A stretch of DNA of 64,000 bases from Veillonella sp. (GTDB lineage: Bacteria > Bacillota > Negativicutes > Veillonellales > Veillonellaceae). Location of the stretch: assembly GCF_018364065.1 (NCBI RefSeq), contig NZ_JAGZMO010000004.1:248001-312000 (forward strand), written 5' to 3'. Under the pieces are notes generated by a model that saw only the letters and a program-made list of their open reading frames with translations, searched no databases and was not told where the DNA came from. The translations under genes were made by a program, and so were the position numbers. Positions 35,586 to 43,484 of this stretch are shown here, piece after piece. Position 1 is the stretch's first letter. Each line of letters opens with the position of its first letter.

Positions 35586-37586
35586 ATGGAACGAATCCGT
35601 ATTATCGGCCTGTCAAAATCATTTGGGGTTCGCACGATTTTTACGAATGTATCGTTTGAATTGAAGCGTGGCGAACGGGTCGGTCTTGTAGGTCCTAACG
35701 GGGCAGGCAAGTCGACGTTGATGAAATGTATTTTGGGCCTTGAGGAAGCAGATGAGGGCCAGGTGGTGAAGGACAGTGCCACCACGATTGGCTATTTACA
35801 ACAGGATATAAATTTGGGCGACGACAGCTTGAATGTGGAAATTCAGAAGGCTTTTGCGGACGTGCAGCACTGGGAGCAGGAATTGGCCGCTGTGAGCGCG
35901 CAATTGGAACAGAATCCGCAAGACGAAAGTTTGTTAAAGCGGTTGGCATCGGTACAGGACCGTCTTGAATGGCTGGGCGGTTACGACTATGAAATGCAGA
36001 CACGCCGCATCGCTTACGGTCTCGGATTTTCCGATGAAGATCTGGCGAAATCCGTATCGGAATTTTCCGGCGGTCAGAAAACGCGCATTAATTTAGCGAA
36101 AGCCTTGGTGCGTCGTCCTACCTTTTTATTTTTAGACGAACCGACAAACCATTTGGATATGGACATGTTGGAATGGTTGGAAAATTATCTTACCTCTTAC
36201 GGCGGCGGTATATTAATTATCAGCCATGACCGTTATTTTCTTGACCGTGTGACAACTCGCATTGTGGAAATGGATCATCACAGCGCCACTGCCTATCGCG
36301 GCAATTACAGCCGTTATGTGGAGCAGCGCGAAGCACAGCGAAAAGCGCAACAGACTGCCTATGAAAAACAGCAGGAGCATATTCGCAAAACGGAAGAATA
36401 TATTGATAAGTACCGGGCGGGTATTAAGTCGAAGATGGCGCGAGGCCGTCAGTCTCAACTGGACCGATTGGAACGCATTGAAGCGCCGGAGACTTCGGAA
36501 CAGTTGAAGTTTACGTTTCCGAAAGCGCAACTCAGTGCCGATAAAGTACTTACGGTGGAAGAGTTGTACTTGTCGTATGGCAATCGGGATATTGTAGAAG
36601 ATATTTCTTTCATGGTGCGCCGCGGCGAAGCGGTAGCGCTTATCGGACCGAACGGCGCCGGGAAGTCTACTATTTTAAAATCCATTGTAGGTGAATTGAA
36701 TCCGGAAGCCGGCTTTATCGATTTGGGCAGCCGTGTATCTATCGGCTACTTCTCTCAGGAGCATGAAAAGCTTCATCCTGAATGGTCTGTTGTGGAAGAA
36801 GTGATGAGCGAGTTCAACTTCAGTGAAGAAAAGTCCCGCAATGTGCTGGGCATGTTCCTGTTCCGCGGCGACGATGTGTTTAAGCTGGTTAAGGAATTAT
36901 CGGGCGGTGAACGGGCACGACTGAGCTTGCTGAAACTGTTTTTACAGGGCGATAACTTCCTCATTCTTGACGAACCGACAAACCATTTGGACATTCCGAC
37001 ACGCGAAGTGGTGGAAGAAGCGCTCATGCATTATACAGGCACGATTTTGGTCGTATCCCATGACCGTTACTTCTTGGACAAGGTGGCAAAACGAACTTTG
37101 GTGCTTGGTGAAGACGGCATTACTTCTTATCAGGGGAATTATTCGTACTACAAGGATAAAATCCGAGAACAGGCGGCCTTGGCAGCCTTAGCGGAAGCGG
37201 AAAAAGCGCAGGCGCAAACAAAGAGCAACGCAGGAGCATCAAGTACGGCAGGAACTGCAGGAGTCGACACCGGTGCAGCTTCTTCGGGTAACAATGAGCA
37301 AGTTGGCGCAGCAGGGGAAGACAAGGAATCGAGTTCCTCAGGTACCGGTGCGGCACGCAACAATGCGGCACGTCCCGGCAACTCCTTTATGCAGGCGAAA
37401 GAACTGCAAAAGGTGGAAACTGAAATTGCCCGTTTGGAAGCGACGATAAAGATGTATGAAGTCCAGTTGCAGAATCCTGAAGTAATTGCTGATGCGGACT
37501 TGCTGGCGGAAACGTCGAAAGCTATGGAAGAAACCAATGAAGCTTTGGCCGGCCTTTACGAACGATGGGAGCAGTTGGCACAGTGA
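35586..37586 (+). CDS. ABC-F family ATPase (YdiF/Uup-like)
   Basis: 666 residues with two ABC domains and no membrane segments. Walker A GPNGAGKST occurs twice (near 37 and 358), signatures are SGGQKTRINLAKAL and SGGERARLSLLKL, and Walker B FLDEPTNHLDMD and LDEPTNHLDIPT are typical of ribosome-acting ABC-F proteins. A charged linker with DKYRAGIKSKMARGRQSQLDR (P-site tRNA-facing region in relatives) joins the domains. After an Ala/Gly/Ser-rich stretch (about 545-600) comes a C-terminal coiled coil as in Uup. Translation factor or antibiotic protection cannot be told apart from sequence. Confidence 0.9.
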   Translation: MERIRIIGLSKSFGVRTIFTNVSFELKRGERVGLVGPNGAGKSTLMKCILGLEEADEGQVVKDSATTIGYLQQDINLGDDSLNVEIQKAFADVQHWEQELAAVSAQLEQNPQDESLLKRLASVQDRLEWLGGYDYEMQTRRIAYGLGFSDEDLAKSVSEFSGGQKTRINLAKALVRRPTFLFLDEPTNHLDMDMLEWLENYLTSYGGGILIISHDRYFLDRVTTRIVEMDHHSATAYRGNYSRYVEQREAQRKAQQTAYEKQQEHIRKTEEYIDKYRAGIKSKMARGRQSQLDRLERIEAPETSEQLKFTFPKAQLSADKVLTVEELYLSYGNRDIVEDISFMVRRGEAVALIGPNGAGKSTILKSIVGELNPEAGFIDLGSRVSIGYFSQEHEKLHPEWSVVEEVMSEFNFSEEKSRNVLGMFLFRGDDVFKLVKELSGGERARLSLLKLFLQGDNFLILDEPTNHLDIPTREVVEEALMHYTGTILVVSHDRYFLDKVAKRTLVLGEDGITSYQGNYSYYKDKIREQAALAALAEAEKAQAQTKSNAGASSTAGTAGVDTGAASSGNNEQVGAAGEDKESSSSGTGAARNNAARPGNSFMQAKELQKVETEIARLEATIKMYEVQLQNPEVIADADLLAETSKAMEETNEALAGLYERWEQLAQ

Positions 37587-38701
37587 TCTATGAGGGCGGG
37601 TTTAATAAATCAGTGAGTAATACAGCATCGTGCGATACAGCGAAAAAAGATATAGCAACCGGTAATGCAGTGATGGATAATATTGAGACGAGTAATACTG
37701 CGGCGAGCCATATAGCAACGAGCAATATTACAACGGCTACAAAGAAAGGGCGGTTCGCGCCCAGTCCTACGGGGCAACTTCATCTGGGTAATATTTGGGT
37801 AGCGTTATTAAGTTACTTGCATATTAAACAACAAGGTGGCCGTTATGTGGTGCGTATGGAAGATATTGATACGCAGCGGTCGAAGCGGAGTTTAGGCGAA
37901 GCGCAGCTGGATGACTTGGAGTGGCTCGGTATTGAGTGGGATGAAGGTCCTCGAGTGGGCGGACCGGACGGACCCTATTGGCAAAGTGAACGCTACGATT
38001 TATATGAAGCGCAGCTTGAAGAATGGCGTAAGGCAGATAAAATATATCCTTGCTACTGCAATCGGGCCCGTCTTCACAGCATAAGTTCTGCGCCTCATGG
38101 GCAGGACGGCATTGCTTATTACGACGGCAAGTGCCGCCATTTGACAGAAGCGGAACGGCAGGCCATGGAGAAGACGCCGTCCTGGCGGTTGAAGGCGGAA
38201 TCAAGAAATTATCATTTTACAGATATTTGGCAAGGTGAGCATGACGTGATGCTACAGCCTGAAGTGGATGACTTTGTGGTAAGGCGGGCGGATAATATGT
38301 TCGCCTATAACTTGGCGGTGGTTTACGACGATATTGCCATGGGCATAACGGAGATAATCCGCGGTTACGATCTGTTGCCGGCCGTAGCGCATCAGTTGTG
38401 GATTTATGAACTGTTGGGCGCACAGCCGCCACAATATGGTCATGTGCCTTTAATTGTAGATGAGGAAGGCTATCGTTTATCGAAGCGTCAGCGCAGTATT
38501 ACCATTAAAGAATTGCGTGAAAGCGGCTACAGTGCTTCTATGATTATAGGCAGACTGGCCTTGCAGGCGGGCTTTGTTAAGCCAGGACAAATCGATTTAC
38601 AGACGGGATTGACGGTCAATCAGTTGTTAGCAATTAATTTTGATAATTTATCGCTAAAATTGCATCAAATCAAATTGACAAATTTCGATATTGAGATATA
38701 A
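37583..38701 (+). CDS. gluQ: Glutamyl-Q tRNA(Asp) synthetase with repeat N-terminus
   Basis: Class I synthetase core without an anticodon-binding domain: GRFAPSPTGQLHLGN (HIGH region), RLSKRQR (KMSKS region) and a zinc site Cys-Tyr-Cys...Tyr...Cys (YPCYCNRA, YDGKCRH). It attaches Glu to queuosine of tRNA(Asp). The usual protein starts a few residues before GRFAPSPTG. Here no ATG, GTG or TTG codon exists between 37676 and that motif, so translation must begin at 37673 or earlier. The GTG at 37583 gives 372 residues, overlaps the ABC-F stop by 4 nt and has GGGAG 11 nt upstream. The 55-residue extension contains a 10-residue repeat. Confidence 0.85.
   Translation: MIYEGGFNKSVSNTASCDTAKKDIATGNAVMDNIETSNTAASHIATSNITTATKKGRFAPSPTGQLHLGNIWVALLSYLHIKQQGGRYVVRMEDIDTQRSKRSLGEAQLDDLEWLGIEWDEGPRVGGPDGPYWQSERYDLYEAQLEEWRKADKIYPCYCNRARLHSISSAPHGQDGIAYYDGKCRHLTEAERQAMEKTPSWRLKAESRNYHFTDIWQGEHDVMLQPEVDDFVVRRADNMFAYNLAVVYDDIAMGITEIIRGYDLLPAVAHQLWIYELLGAQPPQYGHVPLIVDEEGYRLSKRQRSITIKELRESGYSASMIIGRLALQAGFVKPGQIDLQTGLTVNQLLAINFDNLSLKLHQIKLTNFDIEI
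37649..37738 (+). repeat. Translated 30-bp tandem repeat in gluQ 5' end
   Basis: Three 30-bp units (37649-37678, 37679-37708, 37709-37738) encode DIATGNAVMD, NIETSNTAAS and HIATSNITTA, aligned at I-A/E-T-S/G-N. It resembles the spacer arrays elsewhere in the window but lies inside a coding frame. Confidence 0.65.
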
Positions 38702-38727
38702 TATAGGAAGAGAGTTGAGGTGAATCT

Positions 38728-39102
38728 ATGAATCTTGATGAAGCAATTAAAAAGAAAGTTTGGGCCGTAGTAGGCGCCACAAATCGCACCGAAAAGTTCG
38801 GTTACAAAATCTTTATGCATCTTCGTAAACGCGGTTACACTGTATATGCGGTGAATCCGAATGTAAGAGGGATCGATGGTTCTCCCTGCTTTGCTTCTCT
38901 ATCCGATTTACCGGAAGTTCCGGAAATCGTGGATTTTGTAGTACCTGAGAAGGTAGGCTTGGCAACGCTGGACGAATGTAAAGCATTAGGTATTCCGGTA
39001 GTTTGGTTACAACCGGGTGCTGACAAACCGGCTGTTGTTGAGAAAGCACAATCCTTGGGAATCGATGTGATTCAGGACTGCGTGCTTGTACAAATCCCAT
39101 AA
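38728..39102 (+). CDS. CoA-binding (YccU-like) protein
   Basis: 124 residues, the usual size of the CoA-binding domain-2 family. A Rossmann-type start (WAVVGATNRTEKFGYKIFMHL), VYAVNPN, and VVWLQPGADKP followed by DCVLVQIP are family features. The conserved Cys near the C-terminus (VIQDCVL) is present. Function is unknown; a CoA-binding or redox role is usually assumed. Start at 38728 after GAGTTGAGGTG. Confidence 0.88.
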   Translation: MNLDEAIKKKVWAVVGATNRTEKFGYKIFMHLRKRGYTVYAVNPNVRGIDGSPCFASLSDLPEVPEIVDFVVPEKVGLATLDECKALGIPVVWLQPGADKPAVVEKAQSLGIDVIQDCVLVQIP

Positions 39103-39246
39103 ATTGACGAATAAAATCTGAAACATGATTTTTATTCCATATAAATATTAGTAAATATACTCATATCCGTTTATAATGATATGGGCAGCATACGATTTAA
39201 TTTAAAGCGGTATTGAAACCGCGACGTTATTAGGAGGTCATTTAAC

Positions 39247-39570
39247 ATGGCAAACATCGCAGAATTAACAGTAGAAAATTTTGAAAGCACAATTTTGAAA
39301 CACGAAGGCGTGGCAATCGTAGACTTCTGGGCTCCATGGTGCGGTTATTGCGTACGCATGATGCCTATTTTCGAAGAATTGGCCGGCGAACTTGGTGATA
39401 AAGTACAATTCGGTAAAGTAAATACTGACGAAGTTGTTGCATTGGCTCAACAGTTCAATATCGAAGTATTGCCTACATTTGCAATCATTAAAGACGGCAA
39501 AGTAGTAGACCGTAAAATCGGTTATGTGCCAAAAGAAGAATTGAAATCCGCTATCGAAGCTCAGTTCTAA
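39247..39570 (+). CDS. trxA: Thioredoxin with CGYC active site
   Basis: 107 residues, thioredoxin length and fold: VDFWAPWCGYC (Cys32, Cys35), the cis-proline region VLPTFAI and GYVPKEEL. It is cytoplasmic, with no signal peptide. The active site is CGYC instead of the standard CGPC; the dipeptide sets the redox potential, so this one is expected to be less reducing, as in DsbC which shares CGYC. ATG at 39247 after AGGAGG, and a strong terminator follows. Confidence 0.93.
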   Translation: MANIAELTVENFESTILKHEGVAIVDFWAPWCGYCVRMMPIFEELAGELGDKVQFGKVNTDEVVALAQQFNIEVLPTFAIIKDGKVVDRKIGYVPKEELKSAIEAQF

Positions 39571-39627
39571 TAACCGACTGTTGAATCTTTGATTCACTGT
39601 TAAAATTAATACAATTACATAAAAATA

Positions 39628-39690
39628 AAGCTGTGTCTTTATCTGTAAAATCCTTTGGGGGATTTAGATAAGACACAGCTTTTTTGTTTT
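39628..39690 (+). terminator. Strong terminator after thioredoxin gene
   Basis: A 17-base arm from 39628 (AAGCTGTGTCTTTATCT) pairs with AGATAAGACACAGCTT, and a second stem (TAAAATCC with GGATTTA) continues inside. A TTTTTTGTTTTT run follows. Confidence 0.9.
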
Positions 39691-39708
39691 TATAAAATGT
39701 TTGGAGTT

Positions 39709-39783
39709 ATAAGACAAACCTAGAGTTAGCGTTATAGGACAACCCGGAAGTTATCGTTATAGGACCAAACGTGCCGGTTATTT
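39709..39783. repeat. 25-bp tandem array anchored on the thrE stop codon
   Basis: On the minus strand three 25-bp units run 39783-39759, 39758-39734 and 39733-39709. The first contains the last codon and the stop of thrE (AAATAAC); all end in GTCCTAT or GTCTTAT. Confidence 0.7.
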
Positions 39784-41133
39784 CTCTTCGTCATAAATGT
39801 GATGATAGTGACGGCGTTTGTGAATGAACTGTTGTAGATTGAGTTCTTTTTTACGATCCAGGTAGCCACGTGCCAAAATGTGGGGAATGGATACGCCGAT
39901 AGCGATGCAGACGATGATCAGACTGCCGGTGATGCCGCTACGCAAGGTTGTCATGAAACTTTCCGTGGATAAAGTATTGATGGTGAGCACGCCGTATAAG
40001 AAGCGATACAGCAATACGCCCGGAATCATAGGAATGACGGAAGGAATGGCGATAATCAACGGAGCGGTCCGCACTTTTTTATAAATTAACAAAGCGAGGA
40101 GACCGATGGTGGCTGCTGCTACAAAGCTGGCGCCGATTGACGTAAAGCCGAGCCATACAACAAGCGTGTTGCGGATCAGAATACTTACGGCCCCGCCGAT
40201 ACCGATAAGGTACAGCAGGCGATGCGGCGTATTAAAGATTAAGGAGAAGCTGATAGCCCCGATGGCTCCGGCCAACAGATTATACGGAGTTACCACGCTT
40301 GGCGTTACGCTCAGATTCGTAAATGTGGATACATGATCGAAGTAGAGCGCACTGGCAATACCCACCGCCATGCTGGCTACGATGAGAATCGTGTTGATAA
40401 GTCGGGTGGCACCGGAAATAATGTGGTTGTTGATTGTATCGTCAACCGCATTGATGAGCGGTATGCCCGGAACCATGAAGAGAGTACAACTGATCATGGC
40501 ATATACGAGACCGTCCCAGCCGGTGACGGCGTAGATGAGGAACGATAAGGCGGTGGCCGCAAAGGATGCAATGGCAATACTGAAATAGAAATTAATCTGG
40601 AATTGATTGCAAACGCGCCGCACATAAAAACCAACCAGGGTACACACTAAGGCGACTAAAGCGGACAACATGTTGCCACCGAAGTTTATGGCAAAGGCTC
40701 CGCACGCTGCGCCCGCAGCCAAGGCTAAAATGGGAATAGGATATTTTGGCGGTGTTTTCGCAATTTCCTGTAACTCCCGTTCAAATTCGTCGAGGCTGAA
40801 GTTTTGATCCAGCGCACGCCAGGTGAGTTTGCTTAAAAACGACAGGGTGTTCATATTGACCCCGTGGTGTAAGGTTTTATGAAAGGCCGTGTAGGACTGT
40901 TCATCGGTGTGGACGTTGAGCATGAGCGTCGTATAGGTTACATGAATGTGTACATAATTGCGGGGAATCCCCATATATGTAGCGGCACGCATTACGTCGC
41001 GCACAATCTGATTTGTATTGGCACCATTTTCCATTAAAAGCCGCCCCAGGAAAAGAATCAAATTCATCTTGCGATGAATCTCTGAAAAGGGGTGATAAAA
41101 CACTTGTGCTGTTTGAGCTGTTGTTGGAGACAT
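39778..41133 (-). CDS. Threonine/serine exporter family protein (ThrE)
   Basis: 451 residues from the ATG at 41133; AGAAAGGAA lies about 8 nt upstream, too close for the ATG at 41139. The N-terminal 135 residues are soluble (RLLMENGANTNQIVRDVMRAATYMGI and FERELQEIA match the ThrE domain), followed by about ten membrane segments that contain both halves of the fused ThrE/ThrE_2 architecture (VPGIPLINAVDD, then MIPGVLLYR). It is thought to export Thr and Ser. It stands alone and is divergent to mraZ. Confidence 0.88.
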   Translation of the reverse strand: MSPTTAQTAQVFYHPFSEIHRKMNLILFLGRLLMENGANTNQIVRDVMRAATYMGIPRNYVHIHVTYTTLMLNVHTDEQSYTAFHKTLHHGVNMNTLSFLSKLTWRALDQNFSLDEFERELQEIAKTPPKYPIPILALAAGAACGAFAINFGGNMLSALVALVCTLVGFYVRRVCNQFQINFYFSIAIASFAATALSFLIYAVTGWDGLVYAMISCTLFMVPGIPLINAVDDTINNHIISGATRLINTILIVASMAVGIASALYFDHVSTFTNLSVTPSVVTPYNLLAGAIGAISFSLIFNTPHRLLYLIGIGGAVSILIRNTLVVWLGFTSIGASFVAAATIGLLALLIYKKVRTAPLIIAIPSVIPMIPGVLLYRFLYGVLTINTLSTESFMTTLRSGITGSLIIVCIAIGVSIPHILARGYLDRKKELNLQQFIHKRRHYHHIYDEEK

Positions 41134-41182
41134 GATCATATTCCTTTCTGCAATATATATTTAAGTATATCACAGGGGACTG

Positions 41183-41213
41183 CAGTTCGTACATTTCGAA
41201 GGTGGACGAACTG
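41183..41213. other. Inverted repeat upstream of thrE
   Basis: CAGTTCGT pairs with ACGAACTG around a 15-nt centre. It overlaps the likely -35 region of the thrE promoter (TGATATACT on the minus strand, near 41170), so it is a plausible operator for a thrE regulator. Confidence 0.4.
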
Positions 41214-41323
41214 TGTAAAATGTGTATTCCTGCAGCACATGATTTATGAGGTATATGTGATTAAAAGAAGTGATTATAAAAAGTAAAAACACCTATGAGT
41301 TAAAAACATAGAAAATGAACAAA

Positions 41324-41358
41324 GTGGTGGTGAGAAGTGGGGCCACCGCTATTTTTTT
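41324..41358 (+). terminator. Terminator without an obvious gene, upstream of mraZ
   Basis: GTGGTGG (41324-41330) pairs with CCACCGC (41343-41349), then TATTTTTTT. No plus-strand gene precedes it within the 190 bp back to the thrE start. It may end an unannotated short transcript or shield the mraZ promoter. Confidence 0.6.
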
Positions 41359-41441
41359 AATCTTTAAAATCGAACAAACGAACTTTTTAAGGGTACAAAA
41401 AAACGATGAAATAAGCAAAAACAGTTAGGAAAAAAATTTTT

Positions 41442-41470
41442 TTGACAAATTTCAGTAAATTTTGTATATA
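41442..41470 (+). promoter_or_regulatory. Main dcw promoter (mraZ)
   Basis: TTGACA (41442-41447), 17-bp spacer, TATATA (41465-41470). Predicted start about 41477, so the leader before mraZ is about 80 nt. Confidence 0.85.
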
Positions 41471-41483
41471 TTCTTGTTAAAGA

Positions 41484-41523
41484 GTGGGGGATTGTGGTAG
41501 AATTTACCATATAGTGGAGGATG
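41484..41523 (+). promoter_or_regulatory. MraZ-binding repeats
   Basis: GTGG boxes at 41484, 41494 and 41514 are spaced by 10 and 20 bp (GTGGGGGATT, GTGGTAGAAT, GTGGAGGATG). One-turn spacing of GTGG repeats is the known MraZ operator pattern. They lie just after the transcription start, which fits autorepression of the cluster. Confidence 0.75.
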
Positions 41524-41555
41524 GAGTAGAGTCAGTGTTAGGAGGTGAGACAATT

Positions 41556-41987
41556 ATGTTTTTGGGTAATCATTCACATACGATTGATACGAAAGGCCGT
41601 ATGATCATTCCCGCTAAAATGCGTGAAGAACTGGGCGAACGTTGTATTATTACCCAGGGATTCGATAATTGCCTTGCCGTTTATTCACTGGAACTGTTTC
41701 AACAAAAAGCTGACAAACTGAGTAAAATGTCTACCACTAAATCCACTGTTCGTATTTTGCAGCGTCATTTCTTCGGGAATGCGGCAGAAGTGGAGTTTGA
41801 CCGCCAAGGTCGAATCTTAGTGCCTACCAATTTACGAAAATTTGCCGGACTTGGCAAAGAAGTGGTCGTTGTGGGACAAAGTAATTTCATCGAAATTTGG
41901 AGTCGCGAACGCTGGGATACGTATACTGCAACAACTGAAGGCAGTGTGGAAATGTATACGGAAAGTCTGGAAGACTTGGACTTTTAA
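41556..41987 (+). CDS. mraZ: Division/cell wall cluster regulator MraZ
   Basis: 143 residues from the ATG at 41556 with AGGAGGTGAG upstream; earlier starts in frame lie within the operator. Two AbrB-like swapped-hairpin repeats: HTIDTKGRMIIPAKMREEL and EVEFDRQGRILVPTNLRKF. It forms ring multimers that bind the GTGG repeats upstream and repress the cluster. It is first in the dcw operon, as usual. Confidence 0.96.
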   Translation: MFLGNHSHTIDTKGRMIIPAKMREELGERCIITQGFDNCLAVYSLELFQQKADKLSKMSTTKSTVRILQRHFFGNAAEVEFDRQGRILVPTNLRKFAGLGKEVVVVGQSNFIEIWSRERWDTYTATTEGSVEMYTESLEDLDF

Positions 41988-42040
41988 CACGATTAGGAAA
42001 TTTAGGAAATATAGGTTTAGAGATAGAAAGGAGTGTCATT

Positions 42041-42973
42041 GTGGAATTCAATCATGTCAGTGTATTACTGACGGAAACTGTTGATGCTGTCATGAACAAT
42101 CCTCATGGCACTTACGTGGATTGTACGTTAGGCGGTGCAGGGCATGCGATGGCCTTAGGCTCGCAGCTCAGCGAAGACGGATTGCTCATCGGCCTCGATC
42201 AGGACAGCGATGCATTGCGCGTGGCGGAAGAACGATTGCAGTCTTTAAAATGCCGCGTTATGACAATTCCCACCAACTTTCGCTATTTAAAAGACGCCCT
42301 CACGGAAAGAGGTATTCATGAGGTTGACGGTTTTATCTTTGACTTAGGCGTATCTAGTTACCAGCTCGATACGGCTGAACGGGGATTTTCTTATATGCAT
42401 GACGGTCCGTTGGACATGCGCATGGATAAGGAAGGCAGCTTAACAGCCGCAACTATAGTCAACACCTATGATGAAAGCGAACTGGCCCGAATTATTTGGG
42501 ATTATGGTGAAGAACGCTGGGCGAAGCGTATTGCCAAATTTATTGTGGAAGCGAGAGCGGAAAAACCGCTGGAACGGACCGGTGAATTGACATCGGTAAT
42601 TAAAAAAGCCATTCCGGCCGGAGCACGCCGCGAAGGTCCACATCCGGCAAAACGTACATTTCAGGCCTTGCGCATCGAAGTGAATCAGGAGCTTACTATT
42701 TTGCATGACACCTTCGTTGATGCCGTAAGTCTTCTGAAACCGGGCGGACGCATCGGGGTTATTACATTTCACTCTTTAGAAGACCGAATTACGAAACAGA
42801 CTTTTAAAGAGCTGAGTCAGGGATGTATTTGTCCACCGAATTTGCCTGTATGTGTATGTAACCATACAGCGGTGGTGAAGGCTCGCAACAAAGCGATTGA
42901 GCCTAGCAAAGAAGAAGTGGAAGCAAATAGTAGAGCGCGCAGTGCGAAGTTACGAGTTGCTGAAAAGTTGTAG
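42041..42973 (+). CDS. rsmH: 16S rRNA m4C1402 methyltransferase RsmH (MraW)
   Basis: 310 residues from the GTG at 42041 with AAAGGAG upstream. HVSVLLTETVDAV, the SAM site DCTLGGAGHA and FDLGVSSYQLD are diagnostic. It methylates C1402 in the decoding centre of 16S rRNA. ftsL follows 27 bp later. Confidence 0.96.
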   Translation: MEFNHVSVLLTETVDAVMNNPHGTYVDCTLGGAGHAMALGSQLSEDGLLIGLDQDSDALRVAEERLQSLKCRVMTIPTNFRYLKDALTERGIHEVDGFIFDLGVSSYQLDTAERGFSYMHDGPLDMRMDKEGSLTAATIVNTYDESELARIIWDYGEERWAKRIAKFIVEARAEKPLERTGELTSVIKKAIPAGARREGPHPAKRTFQALRIEVNQELTILHDTFVDAVSLLKPGGRIGVITFHSLEDRITKQTFKELSQGCICPPNLPVCVCNHTAVVKARNKAIEPSKEEVEANSRARSAKLRVAEKL

Positions 42974-43000
42974 TTATAAATAGTTGTAGGGGATGATGAC

Positions 43001-43423
43001 ATGTTGGCGAGAAAGACAATAGGTGCAAGAGCCTTAGAGCCGCAGGGGAAACTTTATATTCCTACACAGGCAGGGCAGGTAAGGCGCACCGGAGCACTTC
43101 GGAGTGCACATATAAGTCGTGAATTAAGATCTGTTATAATGCTCTTAGCTTTAATTATGGGATTTATGTTTATATATGAATACTTAGAGCATGTTAAAAT
43201 AGATGCAGGGTACCGCTTAGTTGCCATGCAGCAGGATATGAAGCGACTTTCGAGAGAAAATGATGAATTAAACTTAAGTGTGGCGGAACTTCGTTCGCCT
43301 ACACGTATTCAACAAATAGCGCAAGATAAGTTGGGAATGGTTTTGCCCGATGCTTTTGTGTTTAATAGCAAAGGTACAACTGTAGAGCGAGAGGTTAAGA
43401 TTACCAAACCGATTGTTGACTAG
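43001..43423 (+). CDS. ftsL: Cell division protein FtsL
   Basis: 140 residues. A cytoplasmic basic N-terminus, one membrane segment (about 46-66, MLLALIMGFMFIYEYL) and a heptad-rich extracytoplasmic helix (LSRENDELNLSVAELRSPTRIQQIAQDKLGM) ending in the PTRIQQIA motif of FtsL/DivIC-type proteins. It partners with FtsQ and FtsB/DivIC in the divisome. Directly after it, where ftsI normally lies, comes murE. Confidence 0.85.
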   Translation: MLARKTIGARALEPQGKLYIPTQAGQVRRTGALRSAHISRELRSVIMLLALIMGFMFIYEYLEHVKIDAGYRLVAMQQDMKRLSRENDELNLSVAELRSPTRIQQIAQDKLGMVLPDAFVFNSKGTTVEREVKITKPIVD

Positions 43424-43435
43424 TTACAGTGAGAG

Positions 43436-43460
43436 GCAGCTCTGAGTGGGAGCTGCTTTC
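43436..43460 (+). terminator. Hairpin between ftsL and murE
   Basis: GCAGCTC (43436-43442) pairs with GAGCTGC (43450-43456), then TTTC. A weak terminator or attenuator inside the operon, at the point where ftsI is missing. Confidence 0.45.
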
Positions 43461-43484
43461 ATTGTTTGAAGTGGAGGAAATATC

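Noticed and set aside
40333..40548. Plus-strand frames inside thrE
   Set aside because: They are antisense shadows of a membrane protein gene with no ribosome site.
43424..43484. A hidden or frameshifted ftsI between ftsL and murE
   Set aside because: The gap is 61 bp and holds only a hairpin and the murE ribosome site; ftsI needs about 1.8 kb.
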